In this document: one piece after another, positions 53,451 through 62,040 of the stretch
Numbering within the stretch: position 1 is the stretch's first letter
Layout: each line of letters opens with the position of its first letter
Assembly (NCBI RefSeq): GCF_004135645.1
Contig: NZ_SDPW01000001.1
Coordinates: forward strand, 2,170,001 to 2,234,000
Length of the DNA stretch: 64,000 bases
Direction: 5' to 3'
DNA from: Senegalimassilia faecalis
GTDB lineage: Bacteria > Actinomycetota > Coriobacteriia > Coriobacteriales > Eggerthellaceae
Made by a program: the position numbers and the translations under genes
Notes under the pieces: generated by a model
The model's input: the letters and a program-made list of their open reading frames with translations, nothing else
Database searches by the model: none
Told to the model about the DNA's origin: nothing

Positions 53451-53981
53451 CTACTGAAAATACTTCGCAATCCCGGCCGGGATGCACAGCGAAATCAATT
53501 CGACCAGCTGCTCGTTAGAGAAGTCCATGCCCTGATCGAACCAATGGCGCGTACAACCGGCGCAACCCTTCGAGAAAAAGTCCAGACAAAAGCCCACGGC
53601 GCCTTCATCCGGCGCGCCGCACACGCGCACGCGCTTTCCATAAGCATCGCGCAGCGCGTGGTGCATCACGCGGTACAAGCTGTTCACGTCTTGCGAGGTG
53701 AACCCGTTGCGCAAAAACGTTTTGCGCTGGCGGCACCGCGTCAGGAAATCAAGGTAGCATTCGCCAAACGGCGCAAGCGTGGTCATACGGTCGAACTGCT
53801 GGGAGAACATGTCGCGGAAGCAATACTCCATCAGGTCATACTTATCAGTGAAGTGATGGTAAAACGTCTGCTTGCTCACGCCTGCCAAGGCAACGATCTC
53901 GGAAACGCGCACCTGATCAAGCGGCTTTTGCTCCATAAGCTGCTCAAGCGCGCCGGCAAGCTGCCGCTTCGATTCCGCCAT
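53451..53981 (-). CDS. TetR-family regulator (DhaS-like)
   Basis: 176 residues, ATG 53981 (AAAGGGG). The helix-turn-helix VRVSEIVALAGVSKQTFYHHFTDKYDLMEYCF is in the typical place; shown parts fit the TetR_N and DhaS-type C-terminal domain. Located immediately upstream of the flavoprotein/cytochrome pair on the same strand, so it probably controls that pair. Cys-rich C-terminal half (CGAP, GFCLDFFSKGCAGCTR) might sense redox state. Stop TAG. Confidence 0.88.
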   Translation of the reverse strand: MAESKRQLAGALEQLMEQKPLDQVRVSEIVALAGVSKQTFYHHFTDKYDLMEYCFRDMFSQQFDRMTTLAPFGECYLDFLTRCRQRKTFLRNGFTSQDVNSLYRVMHHALRDAYGKRVRVCGAPDEGAVGFCLDFFSKGCAGCTRHWFDQGMDFSNEQLVELISLCIPAGIAKYFQ

Positions 53982-54291
53982 GTTCGCCCCTTTCGTTAGA
54001 CCGCACTCCAACGCGCATAGCATAGCGCAAACCAGCCAGGTTCAATGTAACGGAAAGATTTCGAAGCGGCTCGCTTTTTCAAGAACAAGAAAAGCCGAAA
54101 CAAGACAATCCCAGCAGGCCATCGCGCCCCTTTAGTAGCACGCAATGGCGGGTAGGTAGAGGGACCGAGGCGCAAAACGGATTCGCCAAAATAAGAGACG
54201 GCGGATACGGAGCGAACCCACCAAACGAAAGGACCCTTATCCCCTACCCCACTTTGGCAACATCAGCCCTACCCAGCGCAGCAGAAAAGCT

Positions 54292-54317
54292 GCCGCGCCA
54301 CCATCCAGCAGCGCGGC
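54292..54317 (-). terminator. Terminator of the alcohol dehydrogenase gene
   Basis: On the minus strand GCCGCGC ... GCGCGGC then AGCTTTTC. The rest of 53982-54340 shows no gene. Confidence 0.6.
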
Positions 54318-54340
54318 ACTCGATACCGAAGCGTCAGACC

Positions 54341-55504
54341 TTACGCCATGATCTTGCGGAACAGCTCGACCACCTGGTCGTGATCTGCCTCGCGCGGGTT
54401 GCCCGGGAAGCAAGCATCGGCCATGGCGTCGCTTGCCAGCTGATCAAGATCTTCGGCAACCAAACCTGCACACGTATGGGGAATCTCCACGTCGGCAGAC
54501 AGCTGACGCACTGCCGCAATGGCGGCATCGGCAGCCTCTTCCGCGCTCATGCCCGCAACGTCGACGCCCATCGCGCGCGCCACATCAGCCAAACGCTCGG
54601 CAGCAACCGGCTTGTTGAATTCCATAGCAACCGGCAGAAGCATTGCGCACGCCACGCCATGTGGCGTGTCGTAGTGCGCGGACAGCGTATGAGCCATAGC
54701 GTGATCGATGCCCAAGCCCACGTTCGAGAAGCCCATGCCAGCCACATACTGGCCAAGCGCCATGCCTTCACGACCCTCACCAGGCTTACCGCTTTTCGCC
54801 TCAGCGTATGCCGCACGCAGATTCTTCGAAATCAGCTCAATGGCCTTCAAATGGAACATGTCGGACAGCTCCCACGCGCCTTGCGTGGTATAGCCCTCGA
54901 TGGCATGCGTCAGCGCGTCCATGCCCGTAGCAGCAGTAAGGCCCGCAGGCATAGACGCCATCATGTCGGGGTCCACAACGGCCACATCGGGGATGTCGTT
55001 CACATCAACGCACACGAACTTGCGCACCTTTTCCGGGTCGGTTATGACGTAGTTGATGGTAACCTCGGCCGCCGTGCCTGCCGTGGTGGGAACGGCAATG
55101 GTAAACGTGGCATGATTCTTCGTGTCGGCCACGCCCTCAAGGGAAACAACGTCGGCAAATTCTGGATTCTCAACAATGATGCCGATGCCCTTCGCCGTGT
55201 CCATGGCCGAACCGCCGCCAACGGCCACGATCATGTCTGCACCCGAAGCCTTGAACGCATCCACGCCGTCCTGCACGTTTTTAATGGTAGGGTTGGGTTT
55301 GATCTGGTCATACAGCGCCCACGGAATGCCTGCGGCGTCAAGCTTATCCGTGACTTTGCCCACCACGCCGAATTTCACCAGGTCAGGATCAGAGCACACG
55401 AAGGCTTTTGCGAGCCCGCGACGCTGAATCTCCCCGGGAATCTCCCCGATTGCACCAGCACCATGATACGAGATGTTATTCAGCACGAAACGATTGACCG
55501 CCAT
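54341..55504 (-). CDS. Iron-containing alcohol dehydrogenase (FucO-like)
   Basis: 387 residues; ATG 55504 with AAGGGGGG. Group III Fe-ADH: RFVLNNISYHGAGAIGEIPG, KPNPTIKNVQDGVDAFKASG, NAD loop VAVGGGSAMDTAKGI, PTTAGTAAEVT, and metal ligands in DALTHAIEGY, GLGIDHAMAHTLSAHYDTPH. Closest in pattern to lactaldehyde reductase/1,2-propanediol dehydrogenase FucO, but homologues use many short aldehydes. It is single, with no microcompartment genes nearby. Stop TAA. Confidence 0.92.
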   Translation of the reverse strand: MAVNRFVLNNISYHGAGAIGEIPGEIQRRGLAKAFVCSDPDLVKFGVVGKVTDKLDAAGIPWALYDQIKPNPTIKNVQDGVDAFKASGADMIVAVGGGSAMDTAKGIGIIVENPEFADVVSLEGVADTKNHATFTIAVPTTAGTAAEVTINYVITDPEKVRKFVCVDVNDIPDVAVVDPDMMASMPAGLTAATGMDALTHAIEGYTTQGAWELSDMFHLKAIELISKNLRAAYAEAKSGKPGEGREGMALGQYVAGMGFSNVGLGIDHAMAHTLSAHYDTPHGVACAMLLPVAMEFNKPVAAERLADVARAMGVDVAGMSAEEAADAAIAAVRQLSADVEIPHTCAGLVAEDLDQLASDAMADACFPGNPREADHDQVVELFRKIMA

Positions 55505-56130
55505 AGCGGCACCCCCCTTTTTCTCGGCAGGCCAGCAGCGTTCCCTTTGCCAAGCCTGCACCTACAAGATAATTCCCAGTGTAACGCTGCCCACCGCCGC
55601 TCGCCCCCAAAATTGCCACGCTCACGGCTACAATTAGGTTACAAGAGCTTTCGCAGCAAACAACGAAGCGTCGAGATTTGAACAGATAGGGCAGACAAAG
55701 GTAGCGAAAGGAGACGGCCACCAAACGACCTGAAAACCCGCCCTAGATAAAAGTGCATCGCCCAGCCAAAGCCACTGGCCTTCCAGCTCTTCCATTTGCT
55801 TTAGGACGATACTACTACATTTTAACAGATTAATCGAACATTCGTGCGATTATTTGTGCTATACTTCCAATTGTCGAGCCAATGGGGGCGCGGCCGTATT
55901 TGCTAGCAAGCGGCCGTCCATGCGCAATCGCCTTACCACGCCCTCAAGATCCTCTTCAAATTGCAGAGCTGTATTTGCGAAACGGTGTCTCCGCCTTGGG
56001 ACCTTGCGCCCAGTTGCCATACCCCTTGGCAAGCTAGCCGCGAAGCGACAACTCCCCTAGCGAAGTACATCCTCGCTACCGCGGAGCCTTGGCTTCAACG
56101 CGTCTCGCAGATTCGCAGCTCTTGCAGAAC
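55505..56130. other. Long spacer before the HigBA-like pair
   Basis: About 625 bp. Contains TATACT at 55859-55864 and two loosely repeated GCAGAGCTGTAT / GCAGAACTGTAT segments (about 55965 and 56125). No gene recognised. Confidence 0.4.
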
Positions 56131-56150
56131 TGTATCCGATTAGATACACT
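56131..56150 (+). promoter_or_regulatory. Operator/promoter of the HigBA-like pair
   Basis: TGTATC-CGATTA-GATACA palindrome (56131-56148) overlaps a -10 box TACACT (56145), whose -35 TTGCAG lies 17 bp upstream at 56122. Autorepression by the antitoxin is expected. Confidence 0.5.
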
Positions 56151-56163
56151 TGAGGAGGAGCTC

Positions 56164-56475
56164 ATGGAAGTTGTACCTAGTAAACGATTCAAGAAATGGC
56201 TTCTAAAATTACGAGACGCAGAGGCAAGGAACCTCATTTCATTTCGAATTCAAACCATTGCACGGCTTGGCACCCTTGTCGGGGATTGGAAATCAATTGA
56301 GGGAAAGATATTCGAGCTCCGTTTTCATCGGGGACCAGGCTATCGCGTCTACGGGGCGATAGAAGATGACACGTTTTTGATTCTTGCCGCCAAAGGAGCG
56401 AAAGCAACGCAAACAAGAGATATTGCTCTTGCAAAAAAGCTCGTGCGCGAATGGGAGGATGAGCAGAATGTCTAG
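56164..56475 (+). CDS. RelE/HigB-type toxin (phage-derived Gp49-like family)
   Basis: 103 residues; ATG 56164 with GAGGAGGAG. WLLKLRDAEARNLISFRIQT, GTLVGDWKSIEGKIFELRFH, GPGYRVYGAIEDDTFLILAA and KGAKATQTRDIALAKKLVRE follow the addiction-module killer family (RelE/HigB fold mRNA interferase). The antitoxin gene overlaps its stop by 8 bases. Toxin-first order is typical of higBA. Stop TAG. Confidence 0.88.
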   Translation: MEVVPSKRFKKWLLKLRDAEARNLISFRIQTIARLGTLVGDWKSIEGKIFELRFHRGPGYRVYGAIEDDTFLILAAKGAKATQTRDIALAKKLVREWEDEQNV

Positions 56476-56752
56476 CAAATTCACCAAATGGGATGTTAGC
56501 GATTATCTCAAGACCGAAGAGGATTACGCCCATTATCTAAATGCCGCCATCGAGGAAGGCGACCCCGACCTGCTGCAAATGGCTATTGGCGACATCGCGC
56601 GCGCTAAGGGGATGACCAGCGTAGCGGAAGACGCGGGACTTGGACGCGAAAGCCTTTACAAAGCCCTGCGCGCCGAAGCGAATCCTTCGTTCAAGACTAT
56701 CGCGAAGGTGGCGAAAGCTTTGGGGTTGAAAATTACATTTGTGCCGGCATAA
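56468..56752 (+). CDS. HigA-like addiction-module antitoxin
   Basis: 94 residues. MSSKFTKWDVSDYLKTEEDY, GDPDLLQMAIGDIARAKGMT, then a helix-turn-helix SVAEDAGLGRESLYKALRAE and FKTIAKVAKALGLKITF. Matches the antitoxin paired with the Gp49-like toxin. ATG 56468 overlaps the toxin stop. Stop TAA. Confidence 0.88.
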   Translation: MSSKFTKWDVSDYLKTEEDYAHYLNAAIEEGDPDLLQMAIGDIARAKGMTSVAEDAGLGRESLYKALRAEANPSFKTIAKVAKALGLKITFVPA

Positions 56753-56920
56753 GACAATTTCCCGGCATAACGCCAAGGCCGGCAGCACCACGCCGCCGGC
56801 CTCAGTCTTCAAGTTCCGTTGTCGGTTCTGGATCTGCTCATCAGCCATTCTTTCGATGGGCAGCCCTTATGCAGATCGTCACAGCAGGACCTTAAGCCCC
56901 TAACATCAACCATTAGAAAG

Positions 56921-57601
56921 CTACTTCTGCAGCTCGTTCAGCTGGCCGTTTTCCACCTTATAGGTAGTGCCGTCGATGCTGACGTTCCAGCCGTTCGGAA
57001 CGCTGGAATACGTGGCATCAAGATGACACTGCGTGCAGTAGAACTCGCTGGTTTCGTGCACCTTATGGCAATTGCCGCAAGCCACAACGCCGTGCTGACT
57101 CCAGTCATGCGGGTCGAATTCCTTGTCAGCCGTAGCAGCAGTCAAATCGTCAACCGTGTTGATGCCGTCATGGCAGCCGATGCGCAGGCAAAACTCGGCC
57201 GTAGCGAACTCACCCGAACGGCTTTCCAGCATCTGCGAGGACGAATCGAAGTTGTAGCTGCCAGAAACCCAGCTCATGCCTTCGGTCACCTGCTCGTCGA
57301 TTTTCGCTTCGTGGCAGCTCAGGCGGTTCATGTCGGCATCGGCGCCATGGTATGCCGCCAGCATAGCGCTGCTGCCGCCATCTACCGGGCCGGCCTCGAA
57401 ATCGGAAACGTACTTGCTCATGGGCGTATGGCACACGGTGCCGCAGAAACTGGGGCTGTTGTGTCACGCGAACATGCCGCACCCCGCCACAATAACTACC
57501 GCCACCACAACCGCAATCACGATGCGCTTACGGTTCATTCCACCTTTGTTCAGAGAGGAGCCCTGCATAGAAGCGTCCGTTTTCCCTGTATTCTCGCTCA
57601 T
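56921..57601 (-). pseudogene. NrfH/CymA-type cytochrome, nonsense codon and lost haem cysteine
   Basis: From ATG 57601 (AAAGGG upstream) translation is MSENTGKTDASMQGSSLNKG, then an anchor RIVIAVVVAVVIVAGCGMFA, then TGA at 57464-57466 where the intact relative at 50668-51441 has Trp (MVWHDQPSFC). The rest is open: FCGTVCH, CLRIGCH, CGNCH and CTQCH remain. The second motif reads RLSCH instead of CVQCH, so one haem cysteine is gone. Two independent lesions support loss of function. A homologue of the intact cytochrome, once paired with a flavoprotein. Confidence 0.85.
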
Positions 57602-58349
57602 ATTCGACACCCTTTACTTTCCCGCCAGCGCACGGCCGGTCGCCCATGCGGCCGCCGGAATTCACGTGGTAGTCGAACTCGTCTTCGCCGCCCTCGTACG
57701 CTGCCAGGTTGGCCTCGTAGCACAGGTTCGGGTCGGGCGTGTGGTTCGTGATAGTGGTGCGCTCCACGTAGTACACGCCGTAATCGGCCGAGTAGCACAG
57801 GTTCAGCGTGCGCACGCCGTTCATGTTCACGTTGTGGAACTCGGCGGTGGTGCCGTCGGCGAACGTGACCTGCATCAGGTAGTTCTTCGGCATGCTGATG
57901 GTCTTGCCCGCCTGGTTCGTGTACGTGCGCTCGCCGTAATCGTAGACGAACGCCCAACCGGCGGACTGGCCGTCGGACAGCGTGCCCGAAAGCTGTTTGC
58001 CCGGATACGACGAGGTGTCCGACGTGCGGAACGTGAACTCCTTCACGTCCTTGCCCAGGCTGTTCGTCACCACGATGGGCGACACGTCGCCCGACGCGCT
58101 GCCGATCTGCGCGGAAAGGCCCTGCGCCTCGGCCACGGTGTCGGCGTTTTGATGCGAAATGCTCAACGTGTAGCGCATCGCCTGCACGGTGCAGTCGTTG
58201 CGCGCGTCAACTTGGTTGGTGTACGCGCTGTTGCCCAGCGTGGTCGGCGCGTAGCTGGTGTCGGCGGCAATGGCCGCGCCGGCGCCCATGCTCACCGCCA
58301 ACGCAGCAGCAACGGTTGCACCCGCAACCGCTTTTCCCTTCTTGCTCAT
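57528..58349 (-). CDS. Exported protein of unknown function, C-terminus altered by a deletion
   Basis: 273 codons from ATG 58349 (GGAGGG upstream). A clear Sec signal, KGKAVAGATVAAALAVSMGA ending AIAA|DTS. The mature part (MRYTLSISHQNADTVAEAQG, VKEFTFRTSDTSSYPGKQLS, SADYGVYYVERTTITNHTPD) matches no family I know; fragments suggest beta structure. After about residue 233 (DYHVNSGG) the frame runs across a flavoprotein remnant in the wrong register and into the cytochrome pseudogene, so the native C-terminus has been lost. Stop TAA. Confidence 0.6.
   Translation of the reverse strand: MSKKGKAVAGATVAAALAVSMGAGAAIAADTSYAPTTLGNSAYTNQVDARNDCTVQAMRYTLSISHQNADTVAEAQGLSAQIGSASGDVSPIVVTNSLGKDVKEFTFRTSDTSSYPGKQLSGTLSDGQSAGWAFVYDYGERTYTNQAGKTISMPKNYLMQVTFADGTTAEFHNVNMNGVRTLNLCYSADYGVYYVERTTITNHTPDPNLCYEANLAAYEGGEDEFDYHVNSGGRMGDRPCAGGKVKGVEYEREYRENGRFYAGLLSEQRWNEP
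57614..57655 (-). pseudogene. Last 13 codons of a vanished flavoprotein gene
   Basis: In the +1 register relative to the exported-protein frame, the minus strand reads AAAWATGRALAGK-stop (TAA 57614-57616), the standard end of exported flavoprotein reductases (compare GKIAGENAAAGK at 51451). It is 12 bp before the cytochrome start, exactly where the flavoprotein partner gene should end. Confidence 0.6.
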
Positions 58350-58696
58350 GCACCCTCCTTTTCAAATTACAGTCCCTACTTGCCTACGGCAATCAGGAAC
58401 GGGTCGCGGTGACTGACGCACCGCTCCCAATCAGGGTCTGAACATGCCAGAGGGCATGTTCACCCTTTTCAAGTAACGGCTTTATGCCTCGAATGCCGGC
58501 CGCGCGCAAAACCCTTTGGGGAAGGAGGATCGCAACGGTGCGTTGGCTTTCCGCAGCCAGCGTTCTTGCAGGCCATCCTAGCCCGCGCCGGCGCGCAAAG
58601 CTATCGCACAAATTCACTTATTTTGACGTTTTACCTGATGAAAGGGTTGCGAGTTCCAATCGTAGCGCCCCGCCGCCCACCGAAACCCGCGAGACC
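58350..58696. other. Spacer with a TGAACATGCC hairpin
   Basis: Contains a perfect 10-bp inverted repeat TGAACATGCC / GGCATGTTCA (58439-58462), possibly an operator or leader hairpin of the exported-protein gene. No gene seen. Confidence 0.5.
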
Positions 58697-59355
58697 CTAC
58701 GCGCCAGCGGGTGCGGCGGGCAGTTCGTCTACGTGCAGCTCAGCGGCGGCTTTCACTAGCGCGTTCACGCCGCCGCCCACCGTGGCGGTGGCCAGCTTCG
58801 ACAGATATTCCAGCGGCAGCTCGGAATCAAGCGCCACCCACTGGCTGAACAGGCCCAAGATGCCCGAGCTAAAATATGCCACGAACACCTCGAGGTACGG
58901 CCCAAGCGCTTTCGCCAGGCCCAACGAGTCCCGCTCCGCAAGAGCCTTCGCGAACATCGGGCGCATTTGCACGATAAGCGAAGGCAAGTCGACATGGCGC
59001 AGCACGTCGCTGTTGCGGCTGAAGTTCGCCAGCAGCGACGCACCCAGAGCCTCGTACAGCTTCGCCTCGTTCGTGCCACCCGGGTTTTTTCGCAGCGCTT
59101 CCTCAAGCTGGTCCACCACGTAGCGGCATTCTTCTTGCAAAAGCTCGCTGATCAGGTCTTCTATGGCGTGTAGTGCAGGTAGAACGTTTTGCGGTTGCGG
59201 TTGGCGCGCTGCGCGATTTCCGTCACCGTGATCTGCGACAGGTCCTTCTCGCTCAGAAGCTCGCGAAACGCCGCGCGTATGGCCTCGCGGCTGCGCTTCG
59301 ACCGGCGGTCGATTTTCTTCCTTTCCGCAGCCTGCGCACGAACGACACTCTCCAT
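58697..59355 (-). pseudogene. TetR-family regulator with a frameshift
   Basis: The N-terminal part from ATG 59355 has the helix-turn-helix ITVTEIAQRANRNRKTFYLHY and stops at TAG 59161. The remainder, IEDLISELLQEECRYVVDQL onward to GGGVNALVKAAAELHV, is open in the next frame. One missing base near 59165 explains both. If joined, about 218 residues, normal for TetR. It diverges from the broken radical-SAM gene and probably regulated it. Confidence 0.8.
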
Positions 59356-59505
59356 TCCTCGCCCTCCCGATCGTCCCCTTAATTTCTACTAACGAGGATT
59401 AAGCCTCATTGTGGCGTAGTTGCAATTGTTTTATTCCGCATACGTCAGATACTGAACAGCGTGTAGTACCTGCTGCACAACCTGTTCAGAATTCAGGTGA
59501 GGAAC

Positions 59506-59843
59506 ATGAGAGCAACAGACCAGCTCAAGCGCGCGGCGCTTATGAAAACGATGGACTACCTGCTCGAGGACCCCGAGCACAACGTCACCACCATCATGGA
59601 CATGCTTGACAAAGTGGCGCCGGCGCGCACTGCACTGACCTGCAGGAACAGGAGAGCGCCGAGCATCTGTGCGGCAAGTGCCGCACCTTCGCCGACGAGT
59701 GGGCGCCGGTGGCCGAGCGCATGTGGAACAACCCCGCCGACCCGCGCCGGCCCTACCGCGCCGACATCACCGCGAACATGGCCGACACCGACAAAGAAAA
59801 GCTCACCATCCAAGGCCGCACGTTCGAGAAGATGACGGAATAG
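59506..59843 (+). pseudogene. Radical-SAM protein with large internal deletion
   Basis: ATG 59506 (GAGGAAC upstream) starts QLKRAALMKTMDYLLEDPEH and MDMLDKVAP, the usual opening of a family of anaerobe radical-SAM proteins. At about 59620 the frame changes to DLQEQESAEHLCGKCRTFAD, EWAPVAERMWNNPADPRRPY and ends IQGRTFEKMTE-stop, the usual ending of the same family. The central domain with the CxxxCxxC cluster (about 1 kb) is missing. Family assignment is from memory of such proteins. Confidence 0.6.
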
Positions 59844-60272
59844 AACGCGCCCGCCACACGCCCGCCATGCCCTCGCCGTCGACGCCAATGGCGAGGGCAA
59901 CGCAAAACCAGCGGGGGCACGCGCCTCGCCAGCAACCGAGAAAACGAAATCCTTTCATTTTCTCGGCTATTTCTCAACATCCTAAAATCGATTTTCGTTT
60001 CGTCGAATTCGGCGTGAAATGTAAATGGCATTTCAGTTCCCAAGCGAATATGCCGGAAAACCCAACCCTCTCTACCAAGCGTAGGTTGCCGGAAGCTGTG
60101 CTTGGCCGCACAATGCTCTTTGTCAACAAGCAGTGAGACAAGCTGCCGCGCAAAACTTCCGTTAGTTTGTGTTTTAACGCAAACCAGCCAAATATCAAAC
60201 AAACCTGGACCTTCATTTTCCCAGGTCAAACGTTTGTACTGCATTTAGCTACCCAAAGCAATCCCAGCATCA

Positions 60273-60317
60273 TTTCACTCCCAAAAGTCAAACGAAATTA
60301 AAGTTTTGGGAGTGAAA
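60273..60317. repeat. Perfect 14-bp inverted repeat
   Basis: TTTCACTCCCAAAA (60273-60286) and TTTTGGGAGTGAAA (60304-60317), loop 17 bases. A bidirectional terminator or an element end. A smaller hairpin CCGAGAAAA ... TTTTCTCGG lies at about 59936-59967. The gap 59844-60460 has no gene. Confidence 0.65.
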
Positions 60318-60467
60318 CGATGAGGGTATTTTGCACACGTGCCGTTCGCAGCGCGACTGCCGCTGCGGGCGTTCTCGCACCTGCCGTCAAATCCCATGGC
60401 GTTGCTGTGAATTCCTTGGCGCGTTGGCGCGGCCGGCCGGCGCCCGCCGTATGCTCGCATGCCATGG

Positions 60468-60858
60468 GACCGGGGTGTTTTTGGTGCCGCAATTTCTGTA
60501 CGACCCGCTGAACATCGTCGGCCAAGCAGCCGTGCCCCTGATCCTGTGCGCGTTCGGCATGTCGCTGCGCGGCGCTCGCCCACTTGCCAGCCGCGAAGGT
60601 CGCCAGGCCACCTTCACGGCAGCCGCGCTGAAGAACGCGTTCATGCCAGCGGTGGCGTTTGCCCTGGCCAGCGCCATGGGATTCACCGGCCACGACCTGT
60701 ACGCGTGCGTCGTGCTGGCCGCGCTGCCCTCCGCGCAAAACGTCTTCAACTACGCCGCGCGCTACAACGCCGGCACCACGTTCGCCCGCGACGGCGTACT
60801 GCTATCCACCATCTGCTCGCCAGTGTGCATCCTCGCGATCGCCCTGTTGCTGAGCTAG
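60468..60858 (+). pseudogene. C-terminal remnant of an AEC-family transporter
   Basis: About 130 residues: VFLVPQFLYDPLNIVGQAAV, PLILCAFGMSLRGA, AALKNAFMPAVAFALASAMG, CVVLAALPSAQNVFNYAARY, LLSTICSPVCILAIALLLS, matching the last four to five helices of auxin-efflux-carrier (malonate/malate) permeases of about 310 residues. The N-terminal half is absent and no ribosome site precedes. Stop TAG. Confidence 0.75.
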
Positions 60859-60942
60859 GAAGAGCGAACCGGCGACCGGCACCAGCGAAACCGCACGACG
60901 GCCGCCACGTCTAACGCTGGCACGCCCAGCACCGCCCACACC

Positions 60943-61084
60943 CAAACTCGCTCGAGTTTGGGGACTTGTTAGGCCGCCAACACGCACCCCCTCTATGCAC
61001 ACCACTCTGAACTGGGAAAACATGCGACCGTCATCCGCAAGGAACCACACCACCAACGTTAAGTCCCAAACTCGAGCGAGTTTG
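60943..61084. repeat. Inverted-repeat element, copy 4, variant arms (142 bp)
   Basis: Arms CAAACTCGCTCGAGTTTG followed by GGGGACTT (60943-60967) and its complement with one G fewer (61061-61084). Total length and central core TGAACTGGG (61008-61016) match copies 1-3. The arm aligns with theirs (AAA-TCGCTC--GT-TG-G-A-TT), and its differences are matched in the opposite arm. Confidence 0.75.
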
Positions 61085-61147
61085 CGCAACGAGGAACGAC
61101 CCCGTTGCTGCACGATGCCAGAACCGCCCGCCACCTCTGTCGCACCC

Positions 61148-61288
61148 AAAAATCGCTCATGTATGTGATTTAACTCGGTTAGGTGAAGTACAAGCTCCAG
61201 TCCTATTTACATAACCCCAGGTCAAAAGGTTGCGTGTCAAACGGCTACTCAACCGATTGCCAACAAATCACATACATGAGCGACTTTT
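61148..61288. repeat. Inverted-repeat element, copy 3 (141 bp)
   Basis: Arms 61148-61173 and 61265-61288 with TCGCTCATGTATGTGATTT. Central core CCCCAGGTCA at 61214-61223. Starts 63 bp after copy 4. Confidence 0.9.
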
Positions 61289-61345
61289 CGCAGCAAGCGC
61301 GCGTTTCGCGGCACCGTGCGCCAGCCACGCCAAGCGTCAAGAGCG

Positions 61346-61544
61346 CGAAACGGCCCCTTCAGCTGAGGGGCTTTCCTGTTTGCTTGTCGAACAATCCGGT
61401 GGACGCTCGATGCGTTACGAACTTGTCAACGTTCGTCCAGACCAAACGCCTGCTGCTCGCCGCAGAACGCAAAACGGCCCCTTCCGCTTGGAGACATCCT
61501 GTTTGCAAGGGGGTTAGGGGAAGGAAGTCTCCAAGCGGAAGGGG
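61346..61544. repeat. Pair of AAACGGCCCCTTC hairpins
   Basis: Two direct copies of AAACGGCCCCTTC-GCT ... TCCTGTTTGC start at about 61346 and 61472. The first folds as GCCCCT-TCAGCTG-AGGGGC; the second pairs CCCCTTCCGCTTGGAGAC (61478-61495) perfectly with 61527-61544. No gene between 61289 and 62332. That gap also holds a GGGCGGAG/CTCCGCCC terminator-like hairpin (61862-61883). Confidence 0.65.
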
Positions 61545-62040
61545 GCACCATAGGTGGTGGGCCGGAAGATGCGAAGGAACCCGGCGAGCCGGGCCTGGTT
61601 TTCAAGAAACCGGCGCGCCGCCGGAATCGCGAAACGGCCGATCAGCCGCCTGTTTCCGGCCAACCTAACAAGAGGACAGGGCGGTTTCAAGCGGTCATCG
61701 CAACATCGATCAATGGCAGATGGCCTGCAATGGGATGCGACAGCAAAACCAGGTACGAGGCGATAACGGCCGTCAGGGACGGATGTTCCCTCCGCCGGGC
61801 CGCCGCAAGGACTGGCGTCAGTGAGCAACGGGGGTTGCCCGCCAGCCGCCGCTTTCCGTAGGGCGGAGCGAAAACTCCGCCCCTTCTAGGCAGCGCCCGA
61901 AGAGCGCGTCACCATCTTCCAGGGAGCGTGGACGACTTAATATGGTGTCGCGCCTCGCGCTCTCTTGCTGGGACCGAGCTCTCGCTCGGCCCTACGAGGA
62001 GCGAGCAGCAGGAGCCGGGCAGCAAAATCCAATCGTCTGC

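Noticed and set aside
57528-58349. The exported-protein frame as a complete normal gene
   Set aside because: Its last 40 residues run out of register through a flavoprotein ending and into the next gene, which is not a natural boundary.
60273-60317. Further member of the 141-bp inverted-repeat family
   Set aside because: Only 45 bp long, different arms and no central CCCAG(G/T)TCA core. CCCAGGTCA at 60221 and 15430 was also checked, but no matching arms lie 66 bp on either side.
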